A stretch of 64,000 nt of DNA from Rehmannia glutinosa. Lineage: Eukaryota; Streptophyta; Magnoliopsida; Lamiales; Orobanchaceae. A program made the translations under genes and the position numbers. The stretch is taken from contig CM071936.1 in assembly GCA_016081115.2 (NCBI GenBank), positions 76,671,262 through 76,735,261 on the forward strand, given 5' to 3'. This document shows, in pieces, positions 11,526 through 24,030 of the stretch; the first letter of the stretch is position 1; every line of letters starts with the position of its first letter. The notes beneath the pieces were generated by a model. It made no database searches, was not told where the DNA came from, and was given only the letters and a program-made list of their open reading frames with translations.

Positions 11526-13088
11526 TGTAGGTCCCAAGGGGTGTAATTGTAAGGTTTAGAAGGGGGGTTGAATAAACCTTACCAAATTTTCGATTTAGTC
11601 CTTTTAAATATACAGAGTTGATACTACACAGCTGTGTCCTTGATGGACAGTCAATTTAGTCAATCAGTAGAGTTAGTCTCTCAACAGACTCAACTGAGCT
11701 GTTGATGGAATAACTCAGCTGTTGGCTCTAAATTAACTCAACTGTGGTTTTGTTTTCATCGGAAGACTTGACACCCTTAAGTTTGATTAAGCAAGAGTTT
11801 AGTGCTTGGTTTAGTACTTAAATTATCAAGTGGATAGCAAATTTATCAGCAGATATAAGCAGTTAAAAATGCAGGAATTAAAGTGCTGAAATGTAAATGA
11901 CACAATGAAATTTTTATAGAGGTTCGAAGATGGGGTAATTCTTCTACTCCTCTCTTCTCCAACTCCTGGAGGAATCCACTAGGTAATGATCAGTATACAA
12001 AGTGGTAACAGTCCAGATACAAGTCTTGATCACACAGCTGACTTGATCCTTTGGGACTCAGTCTCGAGACGCCTTGATCACTCAGCTGGCTTCTCGTACG
12101 ACTCAGCTTCTTCACAGGGCAGCTGCCTTGCTACTACAGCTCACTTGCTCAAGCTCTTTGGATTTGATCACGAAGCCCTCCAAAAGCTTAAGACATGGTT
12201 CGATCTTGAACCTTCCTACAATCCTTCGTGGAATGTGGACCCCTTGTTTTCAGTATTTTCCTCTTCAACTGATTGAAGTTATCTTTCCTTCACAGGTGAG
12301 TGTTGGATTGATGTTCTTCGTAGTGTAGGCTTGAGGATTGAGAATATTTCAGATTTTCTAGTAATTGCTTGAACGTTTTTGGTTCAGGTCTATCTCTTGT
12401 GTCACTTGTCTCTCATTTCTTCAAATAAACTCCTCAGCCTTTTATAGTGATCTTTCAAAAATTTGCCCGTTGAAGAGATAGGCTTATATTTGAAAGTCAC
12501 TTGCAGTCGTTGGCTTGTCTTGTTGCAGTCCTTGGAATTGCCATTTCCTCGTATGAATTGTTCTTTCACCTTTGCAGAGTTCTGACACGGTGTAGTGCTT
12601 CCCATTGGTTCATTTCATTTGCACGCTTCTGGGACCGAGCACGAGAAAGGTGGTATGGAGATATTACTTGTTTAACTAATTCTCTTGATTTACGGCAACG
12701 GATCTTTTACGATTATCTCGACTTGATCGCATTTCTTTGCTTTCCCAGGTGACTTAGAGTCAGCTTCCAATCATGGATGACTCTTCTTGTCACTTCAACT
12801 TGAGACTTGGCTTTTCTCGAGTTGACTTGATCGATACTCCACTCACCGCATCTCACCGCTTCTTGATAGAGTTCCGTCTACTCTTCTTTGCCATACTCAT
12901 TTGTCTCGCAATGAGTCTTCCTTCTAGTCTTGATTGTCTTCTTGCATGTTAGGTCGTAGGCGACTTAACTCAGCTTGGCCAGCTCTAATTTTTTACAATG
13001 CATTTTACAACAAGAATTGGGGTGCCAAACTTCCTATTCTAAGTTTTACATGGCATTCATCAAAATCTAAACAATAAATTTCCTAACA
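11526..13088 (-). repeat. 3' LTR of element A (complete, 1563 bp)
   Basis: It starts TGTAGGTCCC and ends TTTCCTAACA on the plus strand, so on the minus strand it runs TGTTAGGAAA...GGGACCTACA. The polypurine tract lies immediately inside. Three other LTRs of this family occur at 1-1346, 24031-25035 and 41057-42490. Confidence 0.9.
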
Positions 13089-13106
13089 ATTTCCCCCTTT
13101 TTGATG
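13089..13106 (-). other. Polypurine tract of element A
   Basis: The minus strand reads CATCAAAAAGGGGGAAAT directly before the 3' LTR. Such tracts prime plus-strand DNA synthesis. The same tract follows the LTR at 1347. Confidence 0.8.
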
Positions 13107-13639
13107 ATGCCAAAACTTAAATCATTCAAAAATGCAAATAGCAAAGATACATACAGATAGTGTATTGACATAGAATGTATGCGCAGAATCAACCCTTTTA
13201 TTGATCATAACATTCTTGTTCTTTTACACAACTGTTTACAAGGTGTATCGAGCACATTTTGTCTACACAGAAAATAAAGAATTTCTGACTTTATTTGGAA
13301 GACTTACATTGTATGTATTTACATAATAAAATACACGAAGGGGTGGACAAAGCAACACTTCATCTCCTTCGTTGTCTCCTTCTTTCATCTTGTTCAAGAT
13401 CTTCTTTCTCTTCTTCTCTCTTTTTCTCATCGTCATTTGCCTTCTTTTTCTTTTCATATGCCTTCCTCGGCTTCATCTCTTCTTATTCTTTCATGTCTTT
13501 CCTCCCATAGCTGAGTTTGTCTCTTGTTTTTTCTTCTATTCTTTTTGCATACTCGGCGTTATTTTTAGCCACTTGCAAATTTGCTACTTGGTCAAGCCGG
13601 CCCAAAGATCCCTCCTTTCTTTCCTAGATCTACGTATTC

Positions 13640-16600
13640 AATATTTTTGGGCGAGAGGCCCAGGTGCGAAACCTCTTCCTCCACCACTACTTTTTCCTCT
13701 ACCTCGGGCGTGTATTGTCTCGGGGTCTTCTTCTTTCCACCGAGTGACCGGCGGAGTGACAAAGCAGAGTCGCGGTAGTCCCGTCGCTGTCGCCTTCTTC
13801 ACATAACGTGAGACCCTTTTCCCAAGACAAGTCCCAAGCTTGAGCCATAGACATTTTTGCAAAGTATCCTTCGGATGCGAGTGTTTTAAATTCATCAACT
13901 GATCGTGGCTCTATCCCGACATCCGAAATGGCATAAGTGTCTGCTTCACCGGAATCCCTCCATGTTCTTTCAAGATGTTCATAACCGGGCATCCATTCTT
14001 CCTTCCACTTCCTTCATCCCTCGCTTCAATTGTTTTTCTCTTTTTCACCATAGATACAAAGAGTGTTGGAGTGGCGAGTCACTGAGGAGTTTCTTTGATA
14101 ATGTTAGTTGTGACAGGACCTTGTTGGGGGTTTGTGCAATCATCAAGGTCACATCCGTCGATCCTTCCCCTTAACAAGCTTTCCTTTCTTTTGTTTCAAC
14201 ACTTACTCGGTGACTTTCCCTTCGCAGTTTGCTTTCCGCCTTCTCGCCTTTAGGTATTCCTCTTCCCCTTTTTGGCATCATCAAAGGAGAGAGGAACGCA
14301 CGGAAACAGACTTGCAAGCGGGAAGTCTAGCCTGGCGATGGTAGAGTTTCGTCATGAGTCTGCTGCAGAGTATGCAAAGACGAAATTCGGATCGAGTAGC
14401 GTTGGACTCTGCTTTGAAATCGCTTCATCTCAGCCATGAGAAGGCTGAATTTTGTATTCATGGTCTCTTCCAAACATTTGTAGATCACTCTTGTTTTGCT
14501 CACGCAGCAGCCTTAAGCTCGGCAATGTGAGCTTCATGCATGTGCTCAATATGCTCTCTCGGCTTCGTTTTTGCATCGGCATTTTCGCTCTCCATACCAA
14601 AGCAGACTTGTTGAACAATGTCATGAAGTACCTAACTTGTTCCACACGCATTGTTTTCGCTATTGCCACCATTCCCGATCCGGTTGTTATGCCTCTTAAA
14701 TCAGTGAGATTGGCATCTGTTGTCGGTCGCATGTCCATAGAGGGCTCGATGCCTCTCCATCCGTTCAATCTCGGCCGAATAATGCCTTGAACACTTCGCG
14801 GACTTGGTGATTCTTCCGTTGCGGTGATGGCCATGGCGTCAAAATCATAATCGGCTAGAACAATGGTGCCTGATGGAAAAACGGGGGCTGTGCGTGGTAG
14901 CGTGCGCGTTCGTTTTCGACTCTTCATGGAGGTCGGGTACCTCCAGGGAAAAAGGAAAAGATTCTATAAAGGATTCATCACCACCAACCGGGATGTTCGA
15001 TGATGAGCGGTGCGCGTGAAGTTCTTTTAGGAATCGATCTGCTGCAGCTTGAGGAGCCTGCGCAGTGGACTCTGGTTGATTGGGTTTTGTTGTGAAGTGG
15101 ACCCGGCTTGCCGAGCCTCATTGTCTCAACAACTTCGTTGGTCTCGGTGATTTTTCCAATTGAGTAGACTGGTCCTTGGCCTTATCAGAGGGCGTCATCG
15201 GACGATGAGGAGATTTCCATTGGTGGCTCATCATCAAAATTAAATGTTTGACGAGTAGTCTTGGGATCAAACTTGCTCGTGCTTGGAACATCCGCAGAAT
15301 CGAAGTCTTTTGGATGTCATTGGGGATGACTCACTTCTTCTTCGCCTTCCGATCCCGAAAGGTTACATCGGGATTATCCGGGAATCATGAAGTGCGCTTA
15401 TCTCCTTCTCGGATGGGTCGATGATAGCAGGAGGGATGTTCTCTACTTGACTTCTTTACCCCGGGAAGTCTCAACCTCCCGTGGGCCTTCATTACCTCGG
15501 CAGTCTCTCTCTGCAATGAGGCCTTGGTCCTCCCTTTCGACGATGTCACTGTCTTAGGGTCTTCTCGGTGGCATCCATTGGAGTCTCAACCCCATGGATT
15601 GCACTTTCATCGCCAGTGTTAACTCCCGGGGTTGTTCCTTCCTCGTGCCTCGACCGCATCGCGGCGTCATTAGCCTTCGAGTAGTTGGCACCTCGGTGAG
15701 AGGAAGTCTCAATCGTCCGAGCTTCGTTGATGGCAACTTGTTGTTCTTCTTGTGTTTGTATTTTCTCTACTTCGCCTCCTTGATTCGTTGTGGAGTCATC
15801 TCGCAAAGATCCTCCGACCTTGCCTGCGGTGGAAGGAGTTTCTCCTCTCGGTGGCGCACCACCGAGTGAGTGACTTGGAATGGGGTCACTCGTCTCCAAG
15901 CTCCCGGCTGTTTCGATTGAATGTTCAGCCGTTGGGTCGTGGTAACACACCTTCCTTCAGGGGTTGGCTCGATGGGGTCCCCATTATCCCGTTTCATCGC
16001 CAGGTCCCTTATCGCTTCTTCCGAGTGAGTCGGGGAAGTGGTGGCAGAACAACAACGATGGCGATTTTTGAACCACTCCCATTGGATCAATTTCACCGTG
16101 TTCGAGGACTCTCTTGGTCCCTCCATCAATCTTTGCTCGTGAAGGATTCTCGATTCATGCAATGCTTTTGCATTTGCAACTCTTACGTGGGGCGAAGCAT
16201 TCTCAGGATCCTCATCATCATCGAGAAGACATCAAGGAGAGGATGTGTGTGTTCGGGTGCGGGAGATAGGGACGGATGCTTGCCTTCTCACGTGCCTCGC
16301 CTTCTTCTTCTCGCTTGCTTTTCTTTCTCCTTGTCCTTGAAGATCTCGCAGGATGTCCGTGCAGCTTGTCTTCATCCATCTTTGGAAGCACAATGGTTAG
16401 TCCAAGGAAGTTTAACAGTTCCTCTTCTTCTTCTATAAACTCGGCCGTTGGAACTGTTCCCTTGATTTACTCAACTTCCATTTCCTCCACTCACGCAGAC
16501 GATTTTGGATGTCCGGGTAAGGTGGAGATAGGATCATCACATCACTATCCGTTTTATCGGCTCCTTCTTGTGTTTTTTGTGTGGACTACGATTGTGTCTT

Positions 16601-17859
16601 AGGTTGCCTCTCTGATCGACGCCTTCAGCAGACTTAGCTGTTTCATCAATTACATCCGGAGACTCTACTTCTCCAGCAGTCTCAGATATCTGCTCCGGTG
16701 AGTGGTGACTCTTTTGGTTTCTCCAGCTCGGAGTGCTTGATAATTCGTCTTCGTCTCCTGGTTTGTACAGAGGAATTTCTAGTTCGAAAAATAGTGTCAT
16801 CCGAGTCTTGGGTGGCGGGGGCCGGTCTTTGGTGTCTTTTTTCGAGGAGTGGCCGTCTTGGCTTGTCGTTCTCCTCCTTTTGACGATCGGAGAAGGTACT
16901 TGTGAGTCCTTCTCGACCCGCCGCTGCGGGCGGGAGACACGGCCGCAGGGGCGGTGTGACTCGCTGCGGGCGGGGCATGTTTGAGCTTTCTTTCTTTGCG
17001 GGGGTGATCTTCTTAGCTTGCTGCGGGGCAGCTTTCTTCTTGGGTGGGGAGGAAACATTTGTATCTTCAGGGTGGTGATTCCCCCTCACTCGTGTCGACT
17101 CTCTTGGCATAGCTCTCTTCTCGTGCGCCAGAGAGGTTTGCTCTAAACATCCTCTTGTTAACATGGAATGCCTTCCCATGTCTAAGAGGAACTCCTTTCA
17201 CCTCCATCAGTAGGCCAATCACTAGGCCATATCCTAGGGATCCTCCAAATGAGCCATCTTCCTTGAAGGATTTGTTCCTACGCTCGGGCAGAGTCGCCGC
17301 CATAGACAAACTCCCAGATTTATCTTCTTTTTTTCTGCGATGATTGCAGCCATTACAATCGGCTTTGCTTTTTGATTGGTCAAAGCCGCCAAATTTGATG
17401 TCAATACATTTGGCAACTATGTCCAACGACTTGTGATAATCCTCCTTCAGCAGATCTTGTTTTTTGTGTATACTATTTTATCAAGATAGTCGGGCTTGGC
17501 TATTTCTTTCCAAGCATCCGCCAGGTTTACATCGACTTCATTAATCTCGATGCTCCTTGCTGGTAGTGAGCAATGTTCACCAAATCCTTGGCAGAGATAG
17601 TCAGTTGTTTTCCGTGAACAGATGACTTTATTCCTTCATCGTGAATCTCAGCATTCACGTAGAATTGTGCGACCTCCTCCACATAGGTCATCGGATATTC
17701 TAACGTCAGAAACGGTTTCAGCCCGGTTGTTTCCAATTTTTCAGCGATTTTCTTCACTAGGGTGTCGTCGGACCCCTGTTTCACCATTCCGTCGAAATCC
17801 ACAGTAGACCCGGTGTGGATTTGCTTCCCTAATTTGACAAAGTCGTAGGTTGGTGCCAT
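13640..17859 (-). pseudogene. Extra ORF region of element A between pol and 3' LTR (env-like position)
   Basis: The region starts with an ATG at 17859 and an open stretch to 17527, beginning MAPTYDFVKLGKQIH. It continues in shifted frames at 17067-17426 (GGSLGYGLVIGLLMEVKGVPL), then lysine- and proline-rich segments (16537-17179), then low-complexity charged segments down to 13640. Sireviruses often carry an env-like or unknown ORF at this place, and plant elements carry a 'putative plant transposon protein' domain there. I see no clear signal peptide or membrane anchor, so 'env-like' describes position only. At least six frame changes occur, some perhaps caused by consensus errors. Confidence 0.5.
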
Positions 17860-18413
17860 TTTTCAGGATTTTATCAAAGAAAAACTTAGAGATTGATTTG
17901 AAGATAGATTGGGTTTCGAGAGAATTTTTTTGCCTTTGCTTTTGAGAGAAAGAAATGAACAGTTTTGATAGTGTGAGAGAGAAACGGACGGAAATGGTTT
18001 AAGTATGGTTTATGAAAGGACGTGCGGGTGGTTTTTGAAATGTGATAGAAATCAACGGCTTAGATTTTGCACGCCTATTTAGCATTTAATGTCTCGTATT
18101 TAATGCGGCAGCATTTATATCCAATCATAAGCTTGGTGTGCGGCTTTATGTCCTGTACACATCATCATTATCTTTGACGTATACCTTAAAACATTCCCGC
18201 TTAGTCAAACGATGCGTTTTTGTCACTTTGCTCATAAGTGACTCAAACTTATCCCTTAGCCGATTTAACTCTACTTCTCACAGATTCTCTTGGTGACTCA
18301 CTATCACCGGTAGTCATTGTCTTCCGACATCTGGTGATTCTTGAGTGATTTTCGTGTTCACTCTTTTTCACCTCCTTTTCTGTTCCATTTCTTTTCTTTG
18401 ATTCTTCTAAGTG

Positions 18414-19950
18414 TCAGCTCAGTTCAATTAACCCCAACTCATGTTTGAGTTCTTCAAATCTTGACTCACATAATGGTTTTGTGAAGATGTCAGCCAATTG
18501 TTTATCGGTTGAGATATATTCCAAGATGATGTCCTTCCTTTCAACATGATCTCTTATGAAGTGATATCTGACATCGATATGCTTTGTTCTTGAGTGCAAC
18601 ACAGGATTTTGAGTAATGGCAATTGCACTTGTGTTATCACACATGATTGGAATTTCTTTTTCCTCAACTTCATAATCTCTCACTTGTCTCATCCATAGGA
18701 CTTGGGCAACAATTTGCCCGCAGCCTATGTATTCTCGCCTCATTTGTAGAGGTGGCTATTGAATTTTGCTTCTTGCTAAACCAGAAATCACTGTTTCCTA
18801 GCATTTGACATGTGCCTGAAGTGCTCTTCTGTCGTCCACTCTGCATCCAGGCATAGTCGAATCGAATAGCCAATTAGCTTGAATCCTCCTTCCTTTGGAT
18901 ACCATAGGCCCGCTTCTTGGCTTCCTTTCAAGTATCTCAATATTCTCTTAGCTTTGTCATATGGCTCTCTTTTGGAGCAGATTGAAATCTTGCACATACA
19001 CCTACAAAGCAAAGGTGATGTACGGCACGCTTCTTTGTGAGATAGAGCAATGATCCAATAAGTGCTCAGATCTTGTTTGATCTGAGCTTGCCATCCGCAT
19101 CCATGTCCATTTTGATGATGTATTCATTGGTATTTTTACGAGAAGACTTCTCCTCCATACCAAACTTCTTCATTAAATCTCTGGTGTATTTTGTTTGACT
19201 TATGAAGGTTCCATCCTTCATTTGTTTCACTTGGAGTCCAAGGAAGAATGTCGAGTTCTCCCATCATGCTCATTTCAAATTTACTTTGCATGAGGTTTGA
19301 AAATTTTTCACACTGACTCTTTGTTTGTGGATCCAAAAATGATGTCATCCACATATATTTGAACAAGCAAGATACTCTTTTTGTCTTGAATTCGAAAAAG
19401 TGTTCTATCTACTTTTCCTTTTGTGAATCCATTTTCGGTTAGGAATTGTGACAAAGTATCATACCATGCTGGGTGCCTGTTTCAATCCATATAGAGCTTT
19501 CTTGAGTTTGTATACCTTATCTCCAAGAGTCTTCGCTCAAATCCTGGAGGTTGTTCAACATACACTTCTTCTTCCAATAAACCATTTAGGAATGCACTTT
19601 TTACATCCATCGATATACAATGAAATCCTTGTGAGCTGCATAGGCAAGAAACATCCTTATAGCTTCCAATCTTGCTACAAGGGCAAATGTTTCATCAAAA
19701 TCTATCCCTTCTTCTTGGCAATATCCTTTGGCTACTAGTCTTGCTTTGTTTCTTACCCGTAACCTTCCTCGTTCATCTTATTTCTAAACACCCATTTGGT
19801 GCCAATAACATTTTGATGTATGGGTCTTTGCACTAATTCCCATACTTTATTTCTTTCAAACTCGATTCACTCTTCTTGCATAGCTTGAATCCAATGTGTG
19901 TCGCCCAAAGCTTGTGACACGTCTTTGGGCTCTATTTGCGAGATGAAGCA
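18414..19950 (-). pseudogene. Element A reverse transcriptase and RNase H
   Basis: RNase H at 18414-18743 is well preserved: CDNTSAIAITQNPVLHSRTK, then HIDVRYHFIRDHVERKDI and the Copia C-terminal block DIFTKPL. Upstream, 18788-19012 gives AKRILRYLKGSQEAGLWYP. RT remnants at 19136-19366 include a degenerate YVDD region (YMWMTS), and the start near 19780-19950 encodes the GTKWVFRNKMNE-type block in broken frames. The chain is interrupted repeatedly. Confidence 0.85.
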
Positions 19951-19959
19951 TGTGAACAT

Positions 19960-21180
19960 GGCTTCTTGTTGAGTTTCGATCTTGTTTTGACACCTTCTCT
20001 TATATCTCCAATGACAAGTTTCGTGGATGGTCTCTCGGCCATCTTACATCGGGTTGGAGTAAGTTATTTGGATTGATCGACTTGCGATTTGTGTTGTTGT
20101 GGTCAACTCTCTCGTAATCACTTAGCCGCAAATTTTCCAGCTATTTTTGAGATTGACTATCTCATCTTCTTCGAATTGATAATTCGGCTTTTGAACTTCA
20201 AAGATAGGGACTCTTTCGTATGGTTGGATGATTCAAACTTATCGGTGACTCTTCAATGTCTTCTCCATTTACATTTGGCTCATCGAATACCACATGAATG
20301 GATTCTTCGCAACCATAGTCCTTTTATTGAGTACTGTAGGCTTTGCTTTCGGTGAGTATCTAAGAAGATACCTTCATCGGACTTTAGCATCAAAAGCCTT
20401 TAGATTGTCTTTGCCATTGTTGTGGATGAAGCATTTACATCCAAATATTCTCAAATATGCAACATTTGGTTTTCTTCCAGTCCAAATCTCATAGGAGTCT
20501 TTGTCAGCTGTCTGTTTATCATACATATGTTTTGAGTGTAGCAAGTCGTGTTGATTGCTTCAGCCCAAAATCTTTTTGGTAACCCTGGTTTAGCTAACAT
20601 GGTCCTTGCCGCTTCTTTGAGTGTTCTGTTTCTTTCTTTCGCAACTCCATTCTCATTGTGGAGTCCTTGCTGCGATAGTTCATGACCAATACCATTCTCA
20701 ATACAATATCGAGTTATTATTCCATTGACAAACTCGGTTCTCTGTCTACGATCTTATTTTGATAATGGTTTGGCTCTTCTCGCGTTTTGAATCCTCTTCA
20801 TCATTTTGTGGTAGTTTTTGTAGAGTTTTTTCTTCTTACACATGAATATTGTCCATGTATATCTTGAGTAGTCATCTACTACCACCAAGGTGTATTTCTT
20901 TCCACTTATTTTTTGGTTCCCTTTGGGCCAAATAGATCCATATGAAGCAGATGCAATATTCTTGTTGAAGATGAACATGTCTTTTCTTTGAATGAAGATT
21001 TGATTTGTTTACCCTTCGACATGCATCACATATACTTTCCTTCTTGTATATCGAGTCCTGGAAGTCCTTCCACAAGATTACTTCTTGCAAGCTTGTTAAT
21101 CGTTTTGAAATTTAGGTGACTCACTTTTTGTGCCACTGCCAATTTGATTCAGATTGTGCTCTTTGCTAGTAGACAGTCTT
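19960..21180 (-). pseudogene. Element A integrase and pre-integrase region
   Basis: Fragments at 20754-20978 show KKYTLVVVDDYSRYTWTIF, the first catalytic Asp block of Copia integrases. The segment at 20872-21090 includes a CDACRR zinc-binding pair and the LHMDLFGP-equivalent region in a shifted frame. The distal core (20040-20750) can be read in pieces, including the ENGVVERKNRTLKEAA-like region. Several indels separate the pieces. Confidence 0.7.
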
Positions 21181-22479
21181 TGGGTGTTGCAGTTGACCAA
21201 TCCACGACATACATATTCTTGTCTACATCCTTGCAAAGACTACTTCATTTGATTCAATATCCTTGATTTGGCATACCCCCATGTTGAATCCAACATTGTA
21301 GCCCTTGTCACAGAGTTGTGATGCTCGATAAGTTGAAGTTGAGTCCTTCAACATATGCAACATCGTGATTTCTAATCCGTTCCTCTTGATGGATCCAATG
21401 CCTCTTATTTCACCAGGAGCTTCATTTCCTCCAAATATGACTTTTGCTCCTTTGATTTCCTTGAATTTTGACAGATTTTTCTTATTTCTGTCATATGTCC
21501 GGAACGACCACTATCCATGTACCAGGTTCCTTGGCACTCATTGTTCCTTGAACCCGCAATCAAGGAAATTAAGTTTTAGGTACCCATACTTGTATGGGTC
21601 TGAGGGGTTAGAATTGTAAGATGATCCAACCAACCTATAGCCAAATATTTTGACTCTAAGGGGTTGCCATCTATCGTGCCATAATCATAATTAATCCTGG
21701 CAAATTGTTTAGGGATTTTAGGTTCATCTCTGTTGTCTCTTTTGTCAGTATGCTGCGCATATGTGTTTTAGCAATTGCCTTTCTTGGGTAATTGTGGTGT
21801 CTTTGAGTGTAGTGCCTAGGTGCATATGTGTCTTTGATGAAGGCTCTTATACTTTTGGAATGGCCTTTGATGAGTTGTAGGCCTTTGCCATTTGGGCTTG
21901 TATTCCATAAGTCTATCTTTGATAGTTTACATTATTCCAATCGGCTTGGCTTGGATATTTTCTACCATTCCCATCATATGTATTTCTTTTATGGATTTTC
22001 TGGGGTTTTGGTAGCTCGCTTCTTCTTTGCGAGTATTTTTTGTTTGGAGTTTCTTTGAGGAACTCGGTGAATCTCTTCTCATTTGTCCTTTCAAAGCGCA
22101 CTCAATCTGGTTGTTTTCCTTTTCCTTTATAACCAAGGCCAGTTTGCTTGTTATTGTGTTTTGGAGTGAATGTGTGTGCAACATTTAGAGTTTTGGATTT
22201 TTCGGACTCTTCATGGCTTGAAGATCCTTTTTCCAAAATTACTTTTGAGGTTTGACTTAGCACGAGAAGAATTAAATCCTAAGCCTGTCTTGTCTCCACA
22301 TTCTCTTTGACTCAAAATAAGATCATCCAATGATTTAGATGCCTTAGTGAATGAGGAAATAACATTCTTGAGGTCATTCTCCCTCTTCTCTATAGCAGCA
22401 ATTTCTCGCTTTATTAATTTAGCATTTTCAAACCTTTAAACTTTCATTCTCATCGGCTATTTGACTTAGAGTACTCGGC

Positions 22480-23890
22480 TCCTTAGTCACTTTGAGTTTT
22501 GACTTTTGAGTAGGTTGTTTTCCTCATTCAATAGTGTGTGTGAGGATTTAATGTGTTCAAAATCTTTCATCATTTTGCCTAATGAATCATAAAGATCGAG
22601 TGGGTGATGAAGTGTGTGTGTCACAGTCACTATCACTTTCGAGTCCGAGTTTGATGAGTTAGAGTGTACCTCATCTTCTTGGTCGGGTTGATCTTGTTCT
22701 TTGGCCATCAAGCAGATTAGGGCTTCTTCTTGAGTCACTTGAGTAGTCGCCTTCTTCGCTCTCGAATCATTGTCTCTCTTGACTTTTTGTCTCAGTGATC
22801 TCTATGACCATCATTGCCTTTTTCTTTTCTTGTCTTCTTTCTCTCAAGACCTTTCTTTCTTCTTCATTCCCGTATTTGTTGACTACAGGATATGGGCAAT
22901 CAATGGCATAGTGACCTGGTTGTCTGAGTTCAAAGATAGATATTCAACCTTTTGGTCACTCTTTCCATTCTTGGATTGTCGCCCTTTGATATTCAACTTT
23001 TTGATGATCTGTTCTCTTGGTTGGCCTATCTTCCCTTGATTTGGAGGGAGCCGAGTGTCTTTCGGAAGATTCACCCTTTCCTCTCTTGTAGTTCTTATTG
23101 AAGAACTTGTTGAATCTTTTAACCATCGGGCTATTTCTTTCGGATCAATGACTTCTTTGACCTCGGCTCTCTCTTCCCATCTTTAACAATTAGAGCAAAT
23201 TGTTTTTGGGTACGACTATCTCTTCCTGGTCTTTCCTTCTCGGCTCAAACTCGTAGGCTTTGAGGTCCGAGAATAATTCATGGTTGGATGTCTTTGATAG
23301 GTCCATGGAATGTCTCGGTGCCATGACCTTCATTTCCCATTCATTTGGAAGACTTTTTAGGATCTTCATACACATTTCCTTCGTGTATATTCCTTTCCAA
23401 GTGCATGACTCATTTGTGATTTACGTGAACCGAGCATCCAGTTGATCCAGGTTTTCTCCCGAGATCATTTTGAAGTTCTCAAATTTCTGATCGCCACCGA
23501 TAATTTGTTTTCTTTGATTTGCTCGAGCCTTCACAAATTAATGTTAGCTTGTCCCAGATTTTTTAGCCGTTTTGCAAGATTTGACTTTATTGAACATGGC
23601 TTTGTCCAAGGTTTTGTAAAGGATGTCCTTGGCTACATTGTCCAGGTTGTATCTTTTCATGTCATCATTTGTCCACTCGAGTTCTTGGTTTTTCAACCAT
23701 GTAGTCCGGGAGCAACATCCTCTTCTCCTTTTGCGACTCTTCTTACAGATTGTGTTAACCTTTAAGATTTGCAGTGGCCCATCTTCTATTACTATCCACA
23801 TCTCATCATGTAATCTTTGATAGATGAGCTCGCATACGAATTTTCCAATCATCAAATTCTTCAATTGTGAACATAGGGATGCGTGTCAAA
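22480..23890 (-). pseudogene. Element A gag
   Basis: 23190-23375 contains KILKSLPNEWEMKVMA, typical of Copia UBN2-type gag. 23544-23864 covers the N-terminal part with LKNQELEWTNDDMKRYNLD. A degenerate zinc-knuckle-like GHYAIDCPY occurs near 22890-22920, and 22487-22738 is an acidic downstream stretch. Frames change between pieces. Gag would form the cytoplasmic virus-like particle. Confidence 0.75.
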
Positions 23891-24016
23891 TTTGCTTCCG
23901 TAATAATAACTTTTAATGATAAAAAGAGTTTTGAAAGTTTAAGTACTAAAGCCGACTTTGAAAAGTTTGGAGATCTAGTTCAAGATAACCAATGCGGAGG
24001 GTTCAATGAACCAACC

Positions 24017-24028
24017 GCTCCGATACCA
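24017..24028 (-). other. Primer-binding site of element A
   Basis: The minus strand reads TGGTATCGGAGC, one base different from the usual initiator-Met site TGGTATCAGAGC. Two bases separate it from the LTR at 24031. Confidence 0.85.
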
Positions 24029-24030
24029 CT

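Noticed and set aside
15752..16438. Long plus-strand frame of 228 codons in element A
   Set aside because: Rich in S, R and L with no domain. It is the reverse strand of the low-complexity extra ORF region.
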